From JBEIHI01 sp964655245 (GTDB lineage: Bacteria; Bdellovibrionota; UBA2394), in contig CAZZLQ010000004.1 of the NCBI GenBank assembly GCA_964655245.1, positions 1 through 64,000 on the forward strand: DNA of 64,000 nucleotides, in the 5' to 3' direction. A model generated the notes under the pieces. That model did not search any database, was not told the origin of the DNA, and was given only the letters and a program-made list of their open reading frames with translations. A program made the translations under genes and the position numbers. Numbering within the stretch: the stretch's first letter is position 1; each line of letters opens with the position of its first letter. Below are positions 25,440 through 34,768 of this stretch, in pieces.

Positions 25440-26762
25440 ATGCACCGGGTTTTAGGGTTTTTGGCAACTTTTCTGATTCTTCCGTTCATTGTTCTCTCTT
25501 CGACAGATTCATGGAAAGGCATCTGGGAAGGTAAGGCTCGAAGCGATTATCTCTCCGCTGATCTGGTCATCGATATGCAGGTGGAATCTCCCGAGGAGAA
25601 GGCGCTGTCCATGGTGCCTACTTTGGTTGGTGCAAAGCTCTTAGATCGAGTCGCCGTTTCGTTTGGTCGATTTGGAACCGATTATCTTCAGCATATGATT
25701 CGTCGTTATGCTGAAAAGGGTTGGAAGCTCAAAGAGCTGAGAGACGGGGTCTTAGCTCGAACGGGTGGAGGGCCCGCGTCGATTCCAGTGCAGTCAACAG
25801 ATATGGAGCGACAAGTAGCCAATCGGATTCTGCGTGAATGCGGACTCGATTTTATTGAGTTTGTGTCTGATCCAGCTCATCCCGAGTACGATACGACACG
25901 AGCCTTGAGTGTTCATCGAGATCGCTACCAAAAGTGGATCAAGATTCGAAAGTATCTGAATGCTGTTTTTGCCTTTGGGGCAGCCGTCGCTGGAGGAGCA
26001 CTTGAAGCTTCGGCTAATCGACCGTTGGCGGAGCAGAGCTTTGGTTCGCAGATGCGGCCATTTTTGGGCATAGGAGTTTCGGCGGGATTGCTGGAGTACA
26101 TGTTTGCTTCCAAAAGTGATTGGTTTAACCGGAACTTTTGGAGCCCTCATGAGAAGCCTTGGATTCCAGCCTTAACGCTTTCGTCCGTTCTCGATCTGAC
26201 CAAGCGCATTGTTTGGCCGAGGGGATTTTATGCGAGTTTGGTGGTAAACACTGCTATTCCTGTTTTCTTAGTACAGATTGCTGAGTTTTTGGCAGCTCTA
26301 CCTCACAACCCTGTTCCCTATACGGCTCCATCAGCCTATGAGCTGGCGACGGGAGTTGCTCTGTTTAGTTTTTCATTGGGCGCAGCGCAGATTGGACTTT
26401 CCAAATTGAACGCTCAGGGGGCGACCTCGGAGTTCTATCGATATACGTATGAAACCGTCTCGGGTTGGATCAACAACGCTGGTCGTGCCATTAGTCTTGT
26501 GCCCGGTCTGGGTTTTGCGGGCCAACTCGTCATGGGCGCTTTTGCAGTGGGGGTGACACTTCCTCTGTGGTTCAAGCTGTCCATCGGCGATAAAGCCTAC
26601 AATGAGTACACGGCTTCAATGCTGGATCCTGAGAAAAAGCGGCCTGGTTTGATTAAGCGTCAATGCTCTCATGCGGTCGGTTGGCTCGCGAATGTGATTT
26701 CCTTTAAGCGAGTCGATCTGCCGACTCGCTCAGGGACGAGCAGCGAGTCGAACGATCAATAA
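25440..26762 (+). CDS. Orphan multi-pass membrane protein, 440 aa
   Basis: The N-terminus (VLGFLATFLILPFIVLSS) is a signal or anchor segment. A soluble region of about 160 residues follows. The second half has four or five hydrophobic spans (AVFAFGAAVAGGALEA, GIGVSAGLLEYMF, VVNTAIPVFLVQIAEFLAAL, ATGVALFSFSLGAAQIGL, GQLVMGAFAVGVTLPLWF). The ATG at 25440 has AGGGG seven bases upstream and a likely promoter behind it. Function is not recognised. Glycine and alanine in the spans suggest a packed membrane bundle. Its 3' end overlaps the convergent membrane gene by 33 bases. Confidence 0.75.
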   Translation: MHRVLGFLATFLILPFIVLSSTDSWKGIWEGKARSDYLSADLVIDMQVESPEEKALSMVPTLVGAKLLDRVAVSFGRFGTDYLQHMIRRYAEKGWKLKELRDGVLARTGGGPASIPVQSTDMERQVANRILRECGLDFIEFVSDPAHPEYDTTRALSVHRDRYQKWIKIRKYLNAVFAFGAAVAGGALEASANRPLAEQSFGSQMRPFLGIGVSAGLLEYMFASKSDWFNRNFWSPHEKPWIPALTLSSVLDLTKRIVWPRGFYASLVVNTAIPVFLVQIAEFLAALPHNPVPYTAPSAYELATGVALFSFSLGAAQIGLSKLNAQGATSEFYRYTYETVSGWINNAGRAISLVPGLGFAGQLVMGAFAVGVTLPLWFKLSIGDKAYNEYTASMLDPEKKRPGLIKRQCSHAVGWLANVISFKRVDLPTRSGTSSESNDQ

Positions 26763-28250
26763 ATCCTCAAGTGATTCATTCGATTCAATTTCGAAGTAGT
26801 TCATGAAATCCTGGGATTCAGTCCCGGGATTCTTTCCTCGTTTGGTAAACTTAAGAATTCGCGCCAAGACTGAGTCATTGATTCGCTCTGGCTTCTGACC
26901 TGTTTGGATCCAATCCGACCAAAATGCTTGAAGCTGTGGGATTTCAATGATGATTCGATCGAGATTGTTTTCAGTAAGATAGTTCACCCATTTCTGGGTA
27001 GAGGGTTCGAGAAGCAATGAGGGATCAAATTGAAAGTTGGATTGCCGAAACTGCGACAGGAATAACAGACCGTTTCCAACAACATAAGATCCCTGAGGGA
27101 CTTGTGGATCAATGCTAGCGAGTACCGAGAGCCATTCAGGGTCAAAATCTCGCTGGACCTCTTGCCTTTGAGCAATCCAAACACAGCCAAAGAGCGCTAT
27201 CGTCAATGCAACAAAGGCATGTGTGATCTTGATTCCATCGGATTTCAAAAGTGAAAATCGATTGCTCATGGAGTGAACAGCCTCGATCACGATGAGCGCT
27301 CCAAGAAGTGCGTGAGCTGCGATGACGGCAGTGTTCATGGTTGAAAAGAACAAAACTCCTTGGCAGAAAGTGGCAAGAGTCATCCACTGCAGCGTTTTCC
27401 AGGGTTGAAACGTCGAAGCAATCAGGGCTAGAACTCCTCCGGAGAAGCTCAGATACCAGTACTTTGAAGGGCCAGCATCGCCTGGATGAAACGGAACGTG
27501 TTTGAGTGCAAGAAATACAAATCCGAGCAGGGACATTCCCGCAATAAACTGCATCAATTTAAAGTGAAGATTTTGACTTTCGCTTCTTTTGAGGCGCAAT
27601 CGGTCGATCAAAAGAAAGTGAAAAATCCTTGAGAAGGTGATGCTGATAGCTGCCCACAACACGAGCGCCTTCAATTGAGGAAACAAAAGTGCCAGGGTGA
27701 CTCCGGCTGTGGCGTAGAGCCACAACTTAAGTCCCGAGGTCTCTTGGCTCACCGGGATAAGGAACAGAGCAGAGACGATCCAGGGAAGGAGTATGCTTGG
27801 GCTAGTCCCAGGGAGGGCATATCGATAACTGATGGCAAGAATGATGAGACTTGCCGTAAAGCCGATGACTCGGGATTGAGGAAGGAGTCGTCGGGTGAGG
27901 AGAAACAGGGCAAGAGCGGCCAAGGGTGCCAGGATGCTGAGAAGGCCCAAGAACACGGGTAAGACAAAATCAGGCAAGATCAGTCGATGATTTCCGAGCA
28001 AAGCCACAGGGAGTTCAAAGACCGCCGATGTGACGGGGATCAGAGGTGCCTGAGCCGAGAGATTCCAAACTTCCTGTCGGAAAAAAATCCAAGAAAGCAA
28101 GATCAGGGTGATGGAGAGAATCGGAGATGTGATTCCCATGAGCAGGTACCAAGACCATCTTCTTGTTGTGATGTTCTTTTTTTTCTTTGAAGTCTTGCTC
28201 ACCCTCAGAAATCTATTAAACGCCCGTTCCTTCTTGAAAGCCAGCTTCAC
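26730..28250 (-). CDS. Orphan polytopic membrane protein, possible GT-C-like, 506 aa
   Basis: A strongly basic N-terminus (KKERAFNRFLRVSKTSKKKK) is followed by about ten hydrophobic spans up to residue 380. A soluble C-terminal domain of about 120 residues follows, containing GSYVVGNGLLFLSQFRQ and LDRIIIEIPQLQAFW. Many spans plus a soluble tail resemble GT-C glycosyltransferases or polymer-linking enzymes, but the usual acidic motif in the first loop is not evident, so this is only a suggestion. It is a single gene, divergent from the ABC exporter operon. Confidence 0.7.
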   Translation of the reverse strand: MKLAFKKERAFNRFLRVSKTSKKKKNITTRRWSWYLLMGITSPILSITLILLSWIFFRQEVWNLSAQAPLIPVTSAVFELPVALLGNHRLILPDFVLPVFLGLLSILAPLAALALFLLTRRLLPQSRVIGFTASLIILAISYRYALPGTSPSILLPWIVSALFLIPVSQETSGLKLWLYATAGVTLALLFPQLKALVLWAAISITFSRIFHFLLIDRLRLKRSESQNLHFKLMQFIAGMSLLGFVFLALKHVPFHPGDAGPSKYWYLSFSGGVLALIASTFQPWKTLQWMTLATFCQGVLFFSTMNTAVIAAHALLGALIVIEAVHSMSNRFSLLKSDGIKITHAFVALTIALFGCVWIAQRQEVQRDFDPEWLSVLASIDPQVPQGSYVVGNGLLFLSQFRQSNFQFDPSLLLEPSTQKWVNYLTENNLDRIIIEIPQLQAFWSDWIQTGQKPERINDSVLARILKFTKRGKNPGTESQDFMNYFEIESNESLEDLLIVRLAARP

Positions 28251-28269
28251 TTTTCGTTAGGCTTGAGGG

Positions 28270-29232
28270 GTGAATGTCATCGAAGTTCAGGGGCTGACAA
28301 AAGACTACCGTCAGCATTTTTGGACGCCAAAGCGGCGCGTGCTGAACAATGTGAGCTTTGAGGTTCATAAGGGCGAGATTTTTGGTTTTTTAGGGCCTAA
28401 TGGTGCAGGCAAAAGCACGACGATCAAGATTCTTTTGCAGATCATCTATCCTTCACGAGGTCAGGCCCTAGTCATGGGCAAGCCGTTGGGAGACCGATCG
28501 GCGAAGAAGCATTTGGGATTTCTTCCGGAGAATCCCTATTTTTACGATTACCTAACAGCACACCAGTTTCTGTCCTTTCATGGCTCGCTCTATGGGCTAG
28601 AGGATAAGTTTCTTCGGCTCAGGATTCCCGCGGTTCTCGAGATGGTGGGAATGAAGGGGACTGATCACCTTTATCTACGGAGTTTTTCAAAGGGGATGCT
28701 TCAGCGGATTGGTATTGCTCAGGCTATCATCCATGATCCCGAACTTGTGATTCTTGATGAGCCGATGACCGGTCTTGATCCGCTCGGTCGGAGAGAAGTC
28801 CGTGACCTGATGATTGAGCTTCAAAGTCGAGGTAAGACGATTTTCTTTTCGACTCATATCCTCAGTGATGTCGAAAGCATATGCCATCGAGTGGCGATCC
28901 TGAACAAAGGGAAGCTATTGTCTTGTGGAACTCTCGAGGACTTAATCTCTGTCGAGATCAAGTCTGCGGACCTGGTTTGGGCCTCTGTTTCGGGCAGTTT
29001 GGCAAAAAAACTGAAGGAGGCATCGTCTCACTTCTCGCCCGGTCTTGAGACAGTCTTTATGAAGATGGCTCGTCGAGATTCAGAGTCCTCGCGGGATTTT
29101 CAGTCAAGAGTTCAGTCTGTGGTCCAAATGGGCGCTGCTGAGGGGGCTTCGCTGCAGATGTTGAGCCCGAAGAAAGAAAGTCTTGAGGATGTCTTTGTCA
29201 GGCAGGTGGGTCAGATGGAGTCTCGTGTATGA
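28270..29232 (+). CDS. ABC-2 type transporter ATPase
   Basis: This 320-aa ATPase has Walker A GPNGAGKST, signature SFSKGMLQRIG, Walker B LVILDEPMTGLDP and the switch FFSTHILSD. The C-terminal 90 residues form the accessory domain seen in exporters of drugs or envelope components. The start is GTG at 28270. The permease gene overlaps its stop by 4 bases. The substrate is unknown. The operon runs on into the prepilin peptidase gene, so a role tied to the envelope or pilus is possible (inference). Confidence 0.9.
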   Translation: MNVIEVQGLTKDYRQHFWTPKRRVLNNVSFEVHKGEIFGFLGPNGAGKSTTIKILLQIIYPSRGQALVMGKPLGDRSAKKHLGFLPENPYFYDYLTAHQFLSFHGSLYGLEDKFLRLRIPAVLEMVGMKGTDHLYLRSFSKGMLQRIGIAQAIIHDPELVILDEPMTGLDPLGRREVRDLMIELQSRGKTIFFSTHILSDVESICHRVAILNKGKLLSCGTLEDLISVEIKSADLVWASVSGSLAKKLKEASSHFSPGLETVFMKMARRDSESSRDFQSRVQSVVQMGAAEGASLQMLSPKKESLEDVFVRQVGQMESRV

Positions 29233-29993
29233 GAGCGTTATGGACGATCGCATCCAATGCCTATCTCGAAGCTCGGCATAGTCGAGTTCTTTACGTTGCG
29301 ACTTTGTTTGCTGCCGTTTTGATTTTGTTTTCCCTTTTCTTGGGGGAGGTGAGCCTCTTTCAAAATGAAAAGGTCATCAAAGATATGGGCCTCGCGGCGA
29401 TCTCGATTCTCGGTGTTTTTGTATCCATCTATCTTGGTGTGAACTCGCTGTATCAAGATATGGAGAAGCGAACGATCTATACAGTGATGGCCAAGCCCGT
29501 GACACGATCGGAGATTTTGCTCGGCAAGTATTTGGGGATGGTTCTGGTTCTCACTTCGGTAGTCGTGATGATGACCATCTATTTGTATCTCGTGACGGCC
29601 TTTGTTGAATCTCGAGTCGACTGGGCACTTCTTCCTGCAGTGATTTTGATTTTGGTTGAACTTTGGATTGTGGCAGCTGTAGCCATTTTCTTTTCTTCTT
29701 TTGCGAGTCCCTTCCTCAGCGGCTTTTTCACTTTTGGAGTTTTTGTGACGGGGCGGCTCTCTCGGGAACTTGCAGATTTTGGGGAGAGAAGTAAGAATAT
29801 TTTGTTCAAGTATTTTGCAACGACTGTGCAGAAAGTCTTTGATTTGGAGGCGTTCGATTTGCGCTCAACAGTTGTTCATAAGCTTCCTGTTTACGCGGAA
29901 GATGTCTGGCTGCCTGTGGCTTATGCACTGACTCTGATTCTGCTTCTTTTGTTGTTATCGAATGCGTTTTTTATGAAGAGAGATTTTAAATGA
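29229..29993 (+). CDS. ABC-2 type transporter permease
   Basis: This 254-aa inner-membrane protein has six likely spans, starting with VLYVATLFAAVLILFSLFLG and ending with VAYALTLILLLLLLSNAFF. The segment YTVMAKPVTRSEILLGKYLG is the hallmark cytoplasmic loop of ABC-2 permeases. It overlaps the ATPase gene and the prepilin peptidase gene by 4 bases each. Confidence 0.88.
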   Translation: MRALWTIASNAYLEARHSRVLYVATLFAAVLILFSLFLGEVSLFQNEKVIKDMGLAAISILGVFVSIYLGVNSLYQDMEKRTIYTVMAKPVTRSEILLGKYLGMVLVLTSVVVMMTIYLYLVTAFVESRVDWALLPAVILILVELWIVAAVAIFFSSFASPFLSGFFTFGVFVTGRLSRELADFGERSKNILFKYFATTVQKVFDLEAFDLRSTVVHKLPVYAEDVWLPVAYALTLILLLLLLSNAFFMKRDFK

Positions 29994-30769
29994 TGGCGCT
30001 TGAGATTCCCATTTGGTGGCAAGGAATTTCTGTTGTTTTGCTAGGCCTTTGCCTTGGGAGTTTTTTGAATGTGGTGATCATTCGACTTCCTCGGGGCCGA
30101 TCCATTGTGAGCCCCTCATCTCGCTGTGGATGGTGTCGAAGTGCTTTGACCCTGGCTCAAAATTTGCCGATCCTTGGATTTCTGTTCTCCAAAGGGAGAT
30201 GTAAAAAATGCGGGATTCCGTTTTCATCTCGTTATCTCTGGATCGAAGTTTTGTCGGCCGTTATGACGTTTGCGATTTGGTCGACTTACGGTTGGACTTT
30301 CTCTTCCCTGATCATGGGCTCGTTTGCCCTTTCTCTGATTGCCATTTCATTCATCGATTTGGATCTTAAGATCATTCCTGATGAGTTGAGTCTTGGGGGT
30401 TGGGCCGTTGTTTTGATTTTGACAGCGCTAAGTCCTCAGTATTTCCGATTATCATTGATGGAGGCAGTAGTCGGAGGGATTGTTGGCTACGGCTTCTTTT
30501 GGATTATCTCTCGGCTCTACGCCTTCGTCAGACATGAAGAGGGTCTGGGTGGTGGAGACGTCAAACTGATGGGATTTGTCGGAGCGATTCTGGGAGTGCA
30601 GGGAGTTGTGACGACAGTCTTTGTGGGCGCTTTAGTGGGTAGTTTGGTCGGAGTGTTTTTTGTTCTCGTTCGTGGCAAGACCAAGCATTTTCCGATTCCC
30701 TTTGGGCCCTTCTTGGCCATGGGAGCTCTCGTTTCACTGTTTCATCTGGATGGATGGTTCTGGGGATGA
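29990..30769 (+). CDS. pilD: Prepilin peptidase/N-methyltransferase PilD
   Basis: This 259-aa membrane aspartyl protease cleaves prepilin leaders and methylates the new N-terminus. The cytoplasmic loop has the four zinc cysteines as CGWC and CKKC. Catalytic Asp residues lie in FIDLDLKIIPDE and GGGDVKLMGFVGA. Six or more spans follow the family plan. It would process the FimT- and PilV-like pseudopilins encoded 3-4 kb downstream, and possibly pilins encoded elsewhere. The zinc loop and methylation half are intact, unlike the short TadV/CpaA peptidases of Tad systems. Confidence 0.93.
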   Translation: MMALEIPIWWQGISVVLLGLCLGSFLNVVIIRLPRGRSIVSPSSRCGWCRSALTLAQNLPILGFLFSKGRCKKCGIPFSSRYLWIEVLSAVMTFAIWSTYGWTFSSLIMGSFALSLIAISFIDLDLKIIPDELSLGGWAVVLILTALSPQYFRLSLMEAVVGGIVGYGFFWIISRLYAFVRHEEGLGGGDVKLMGFVGAILGVQGVVTTVFVGALVGSLVGVFFVLVRGKTKHFPIPFGPFLAMGALVSLFHLDGWFWG

Positions 30770-32286
30770 GTAGACGGCGATCACTCAAATGGGATCTGAT
30801 TGTTGATCTGAGTCTGATTACTCTTTGTGCATTGTTATTGGCAGAGGGTTTGATGATTTCGGTGCTGCGTGTGAAGCTGCCAGCGGACTTTGCTCAGGTG
30901 GCATCGAGCTACTTGACGGCAACGGGGCAGAGTTTTTCCATTTCAGAGGAGTATAAACAGAGTCAATCGACGGATCTGCAGGACGCGTTCAATCAGTTTG
31001 TTGGATCTCCTTCGGTTGGTCTTCAACTTGTCAACTCTCCCGCTGCCTTTCAGGATTCTAAGGTCCGTGAAGTTCGCTCTAAAATCTTTCTGTTCTTTCC
31101 GTATGTGAGTTCCTACGAAAAGACGGTAAGCCTTCCCCGCGGCGAAACAGTTGTGGTTCGCTGGTCGTTAGATAATCTTCAAGCTTCATTAACTGAATTT
31201 AAGTATCAGATTTTTCTACTGACCCTTCTCATCGAAGTGGTCTTGGTCATACTCGCTTACTATTTGTTGTTTCGCCGCAACATCATGATACCGATTGTGA
31301 GTCTAGGGTCAGTCGCCCGGGATTTTCTAAGCGAGAACTGGTCTTCTCGGTGTGCGCTCGAGAGAAATGACGAGTTAGGGCAGATTGGTGAAGCGCTTAA
31401 TGAGATGGCCTATAAGATTCAGGAGAAAGAGCGAAAGCTTGTCATGACTATCGATAGTCTGAAAGCGGTCAATGAAGAGCTAGAAGCTCGACAGCATGAG
31501 CAGTTACAAATTGAAAAGCTGGCCTCCATTGGTCGACTTGCGGCTGGGGTGGCGCATGAAGTGGGTAACCCTCTCGGGGCCATTTCGGGCTATGTGGACA
31601 TCCTAAGACGCTCGATGAAAAAGCAATCCAACATCGTGCCTGAGGACGTTGAGTTGCTCGATCGAATTGAATCCGAAACCAATCGAATCTCCAAGATTAT
31701 TCGCGCTCTGCTGCAGCAAGCTCGACCTACAAAGGATCGTATCCGACCGGTGACTCTTAAGCCGGTTCTGGTTCGCTCTGTTTCTTTAGCGCAGATTCCT
31801 AGTCATATTGATGTTGAGTATGACTTTGAGGATGAAAATGCCGTTGTCATGGCTGAAGAAGATCAGCTGGTTCAGATTTTCTTAAATCTCCTAGTGAATG
31901 CGAAGCATGCTATTGAAGCTCGGAAGGATCGGCCCGAGAGGGGGATGTTAAGAATTCGCTGCAAGTTACGAAAACTGCCTGTGTATCGAAACCCTGGATC
32001 TCAGGGTGAAGGCTCTGGCGATTTAGATACTTCGATCGTTCGAGCTTTGAAGCCTGAGAGCTATTGGGTGACGAGTGTTGAAGACAATGGCATTGGGATT
32101 AACGAGGAAGATCAGAAGAAACTCTTTGAGCCTTTCTTTTCGACGAAGGCTCCGGGAAAGGGAACCGGTTTGGGACTTTATGTCACAAAGAGTATCGTTG
32201 AGAGCTTTCGTGGTGCGATTGTCTTGAGATCTGCCTTTGGCTATGGGGCTGCCTTTTCGGTCTTTTTGCCCAAAGCTCGCGCCTAG
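30766..32286 (+). CDS. Sensor histidine kinase, PilS-like
   Basis: This 506-aa kinase has one span at about 10-32, a periplasmic sensor of about 110 residues and a second span at about 146-168 (YQIFLLTLLIEVVLVILAYY). A HAMP domain follows. HisKA carries the phospho-accepting His264 in AAGVAHEVGNPLG. HATPase boxes are NLLVNAKHAIEA, VEDNGIGINEED and GKGTGLGLYVTKSI. The E/N after the His is typical of kinases that pair with NtrC-type regulators. ATG 30766 overlaps the pilD stop as ATGA. PilS identity is inferred from the pilD/pilR context. Canonical PilS has six spans and a PAS domain, so this is not a classic PilS. Confidence 0.88.
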   Translation: MSRRRSLKWDLIVDLSLITLCALLLAEGLMISVLRVKLPADFAQVASSYLTATGQSFSISEEYKQSQSTDLQDAFNQFVGSPSVGLQLVNSPAAFQDSKVREVRSKIFLFFPYVSSYEKTVSLPRGETVVVRWSLDNLQASLTEFKYQIFLLTLLIEVVLVILAYYLLFRRNIMIPIVSLGSVARDFLSENWSSRCALERNDELGQIGEALNEMAYKIQEKERKLVMTIDSLKAVNEELEARQHEQLQIEKLASIGRLAAGVAHEVGNPLGAISGYVDILRRSMKKQSNIVPEDVELLDRIESETNRISKIIRALLQQARPTKDRIRPVTLKPVLVRSVSLAQIPSHIDVEYDFEDENAVVMAEEDQLVQIFLNLLVNAKHAIEARKDRPERGMLRIRCKLRKLPVYRNPGSQGEGSGDLDTSIVRALKPESYWVTSVEDNGIGINEEDQKKLFEPFFSTKAPGKGTGLGLYVTKSIVESFRGAIVLRSAFGYGAAFSVFLPKARA

Positions 32287-32485
32287 GCGGCGCTTCATGC
32301 GGCGAAATTCTTTGCGTAGAAACTTTTTCAAGTCCCTGAATTGTCAGGTTATTTTTGACCCCATTGGCTAGCGCAAGGCGTTAATATAAACTATTTTCGG
32401 GGATACCTTATTCATAGGAAATAATTTCGGAACGGATGCCCAGGATCCCGTGACTCTTCTGTTTTCTTTCTGAGTGGAGGAAAAA

Positions 32486-33910
32486 ATGTCGCTAGTGTCC
32501 TTTGAGCATGAAAAGAAAAAAGTTCTGATTGTCGATGATGAATCGGGAATGCGCCATATGTTGTCAGTCTTGCTGGAGCGGGAGGGCTATTCCATTGATA
32601 CCGCTCAGAATGGCAAAGAGGGTCTCGATAAAATCAAATCTAATGAGTATGCGCTCGTTCTTTGCGATATTCGAATGCCTGAGATGGACGGGCTGACCTT
32701 CCTTGAGTCCACTAAAAGTTTGAACAAGCTGCTGCCGGTCATCATGATGTCGGCTTTTGGAAACGTCGATACAGCTATTGAGGCGATGAAAAAGGGTGCT
32801 TATGACTACGTCAGCAAGCCCTTTAAGGCCGATGAAATCTTGATTCGTCTCCAGCGTTTGACCGATCAAGAAACTTTGATGTTTGAGAACCAGTCATTGA
32901 GGAGGGTTCTGCATCAAGAAACCTCTTTTAGTAATATCATCGCTCGATCTCCTCGAATGCTGGATATCTTTGATACGATTCGAAAGATTGCCGACTACAA
33001 AACCACAGTTCTGATCACGGGAGAGAGTGGATCCGGAAAAGAGTTGATTGCGCGGGCTATTCATTTCAATTCTCCAAGATCAAACAAGCCCTTCATCGCG
33101 ATCAACTGTAGTGCGATCCCGGAAACCTTGTTGGAATCCGAGCTCTTTGGTTACGTAAAAGGGTCCTTTACTGGTGCCAACAAAGATAAAAAGGGTTTGT
33201 TTGAAGAGGCTTCGGGTGGGACTCTTTTCTTGGATGAGGTCGGGGATTTGCCCTTATCTCTTCAGGTGAAGCTGTTGCGAGCCATTCAAGAGGAGGAGAT
33301 CCGACGGGTGGGGGACACCAAAACCCTCAAAATTGATGTGCGTCTCATCACCGCGACATTAAAAAATCTTGGAGAGGAGATCAAAAAAGGTACTTTCCGT
33401 GAGGACTTGTACTATCGGCTGAACGTTCTGCCTATTCATCTGCCTCCTCTCAGAGAGCGTAAGGAAGATATTCCTCTTCTCGCTGAAACATTTTTGAGCC
33501 GTTTCTCCAAGGAGATGGATAAGAAGGTGAAGAGGCTTTCACCAGAGGCAATCCAGTTTTTGACAGACTACTCATGGCCTGGAAACGTTCGAGAGCTTGA
33601 AAATACGATTGAGCGTGCAATGGTTTTGGAAACAGGGGAAGAGCTTCGACCAGACAGTCTTCCCGACTCCGTTAGAAATGTGGAAGTGAACCCGGCCATT
33701 CGAGCTGCGGCTAGTGAGCTCTCCATCAAAAAAATGATGGTGATTATGGAGCAGGAGCTCATCAAGAAGGCGCTTGAAAAAACGGGTGGTAATCGAACTT
33801 GGGCTGCAAAGTTGCTTGAGATTTCTCATCGTGCCTTGCTCTATAAGATCAAGCGCTATGGTCTTGAGCGATACATGATTGATCGAGATCCTGGTTTAGC
33901 CTTTAAGTAG
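32486..33910 (+). CDS. Sigma-54-dependent response regulator, PilR/NtrC-like
   Basis: This 474-aa regulator has a receiver domain with VDDE and phospho-acceptor Asp61 (LCDIRMPEMDG), an AAA+ domain and a Fis-type helix-turn-helix (NRTWAAKLLEISHRALLYKI). The AAA+ domain has Walker A GESGSGKE at about 179-186 and a GSFTGA loop at 226-231, a variant of GAFTGA that contacts sigma-54. TGGAGG sits five bases before ATG 32486, which is preferred to a GTG at 32474. The kinase and regulator genes are 199 bases apart. Its place before pseudopilin and pilMNOPQ genes suggests control of type IV pili from sigma-54 promoters. No -24/-12 site was seen in the window, so the targets may be elsewhere. Confidence 0.92.
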   Translation: MSLVSFEHEKKKVLIVDDESGMRHMLSVLLEREGYSIDTAQNGKEGLDKIKSNEYALVLCDIRMPEMDGLTFLESTKSLNKLLPVIMMSAFGNVDTAIEAMKKGAYDYVSKPFKADEILIRLQRLTDQETLMFENQSLRRVLHQETSFSNIIARSPRMLDIFDTIRKIADYKTTVLITGESGSGKELIARAIHFNSPRSNKPFIAINCSAIPETLLESELFGYVKGSFTGANKDKKGLFEEASGGTLFLDEVGDLPLSLQVKLLRAIQEEEIRRVGDTKTLKIDVRLITATLKNLGEEIKKGTFREDLYYRLNVLPIHLPPLRERKEDIPLLAETFLSRFSKEMDKKVKRLSPEAIQFLTDYSWPGNVRELENTIERAMVLETGEELRPDSLPDSVRNVEVNPAIRAAASELSIKKMMVIMEQELIKKALEKTGGNRTWAAKLLEISHRALLYKIKRYGLERYMIDRDPGLAFK

Positions 33911-33964
33911 CCGATTTATTCCACCCTTTTCTTTTTCTTCAATTGAGTGGGATAATAGGAGTCT

Positions 33965-34738
33965 GTGAAAAAACGCGGCTTCACTCTCATTGAACTCATG
34001 GTGGTCGTTGTGATTATTGGAATCACGGCCGCTCTTAGTTATATCAAGATCAATAGCCGGATGATGGTGAGTCGTCTGGAGAACTTTGCTCAGACTCTGG
34101 TGAGCGATTTGGATTATGCGCGTTCAACCGCGATGCTCAAGGGCTGTCCGATTCGCCTTGTTTTCTGCCAGGATCCGAATTGTACTTCGCTGAGTGATGG
34201 GCTCGGGAATATTGCGAGTGGAGAAGGTTCTGTGATTGGTCGAACTACTGGTGGCACCTTCGCTCCGGCTACTCACTATGCTTTTTTGCGAATGTCTCAG
34301 AGCACAACGCTGAGTGGGATGTGCTACAACGCCTCTGCGGTGGCGGCTGCCTCTGATCTGTTTGGACTGTGGGATTTTGATCGACGGCCTCAGCCTATTC
34401 CGCAGGGAGTTGTTCTGAGAGGAATCTATACAACAACGGGGATCCTCAGCAATGTTGACTGGAGTGATACAACATCAGCGGATGCATCGGCATCGCTTTG
34501 GTTCAACTCAGAGGGGCGAATGACGGTTCCGCTCAATGCCTTTACGACTTCCACAGGCGCCATGAGTTATCGGGTCGTCTTTCAGGCCAGCCTTGCTACT
34601 TGTGATGCAGCAAGTGCAGCAGATGATTGCTTGGGGTTTTTGATTGCAACGCCTCAAGCGGCTGGACAAGCTCGACTGGTGCGTTGTAGCCCTGGGGGTG
34701 CTCGCAATGCAGCGACTCCCTCAGATGTTTGTTTCTAA
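33965..34738 (+). CDS. Type IV minor pseudopilin, FimT/GspH-like
   Basis: This 257-aa protein has a class III prepilin leader (KKRG) followed by FTLIELMVVVVIIGITAAL, the signature of prepilins cut by PilD with Glu5 of the mature form. The globular part has several Cys that could pair (GCPIRLVFCQDPNC). It is longer than most FimT/GspH proteins. The start is GTG at 33965 with AGGAG upstream. It lies 54 bases after the regulator and 30 bases before the PilV-like gene. Confidence 0.9.
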   Translation: MKKRGFTLIELMVVVVIIGITAALSYIKINSRMMVSRLENFAQTLVSDLDYARSTAMLKGCPIRLVFCQDPNCTSLSDGLGNIASGEGSVIGRTTGGTFAPATHYAFLRMSQSTTLSGMCYNASAVAAASDLFGLWDFDRRPQPIPQGVVLRGIYTTTGILSNVDWSDTTSADASASLWFNSEGRMTVPLNAFTTSTGAMSYRVVFQASLATCDAASAADDCLGFLIATPQAAGQARLVRCSPGGARNAATPSDVCF

Positions 34739-34768
34739 TGTGTGATGTGCGTGTTGTAGGAGTTTAAA

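Noticed and set aside
32355..32390. TTGACC and TATAAA before the PilR-like gene as a promoter
   Set aside because: The spacing is 24 bases, too long for sigma-70; no alternative hexamer pair fits well.
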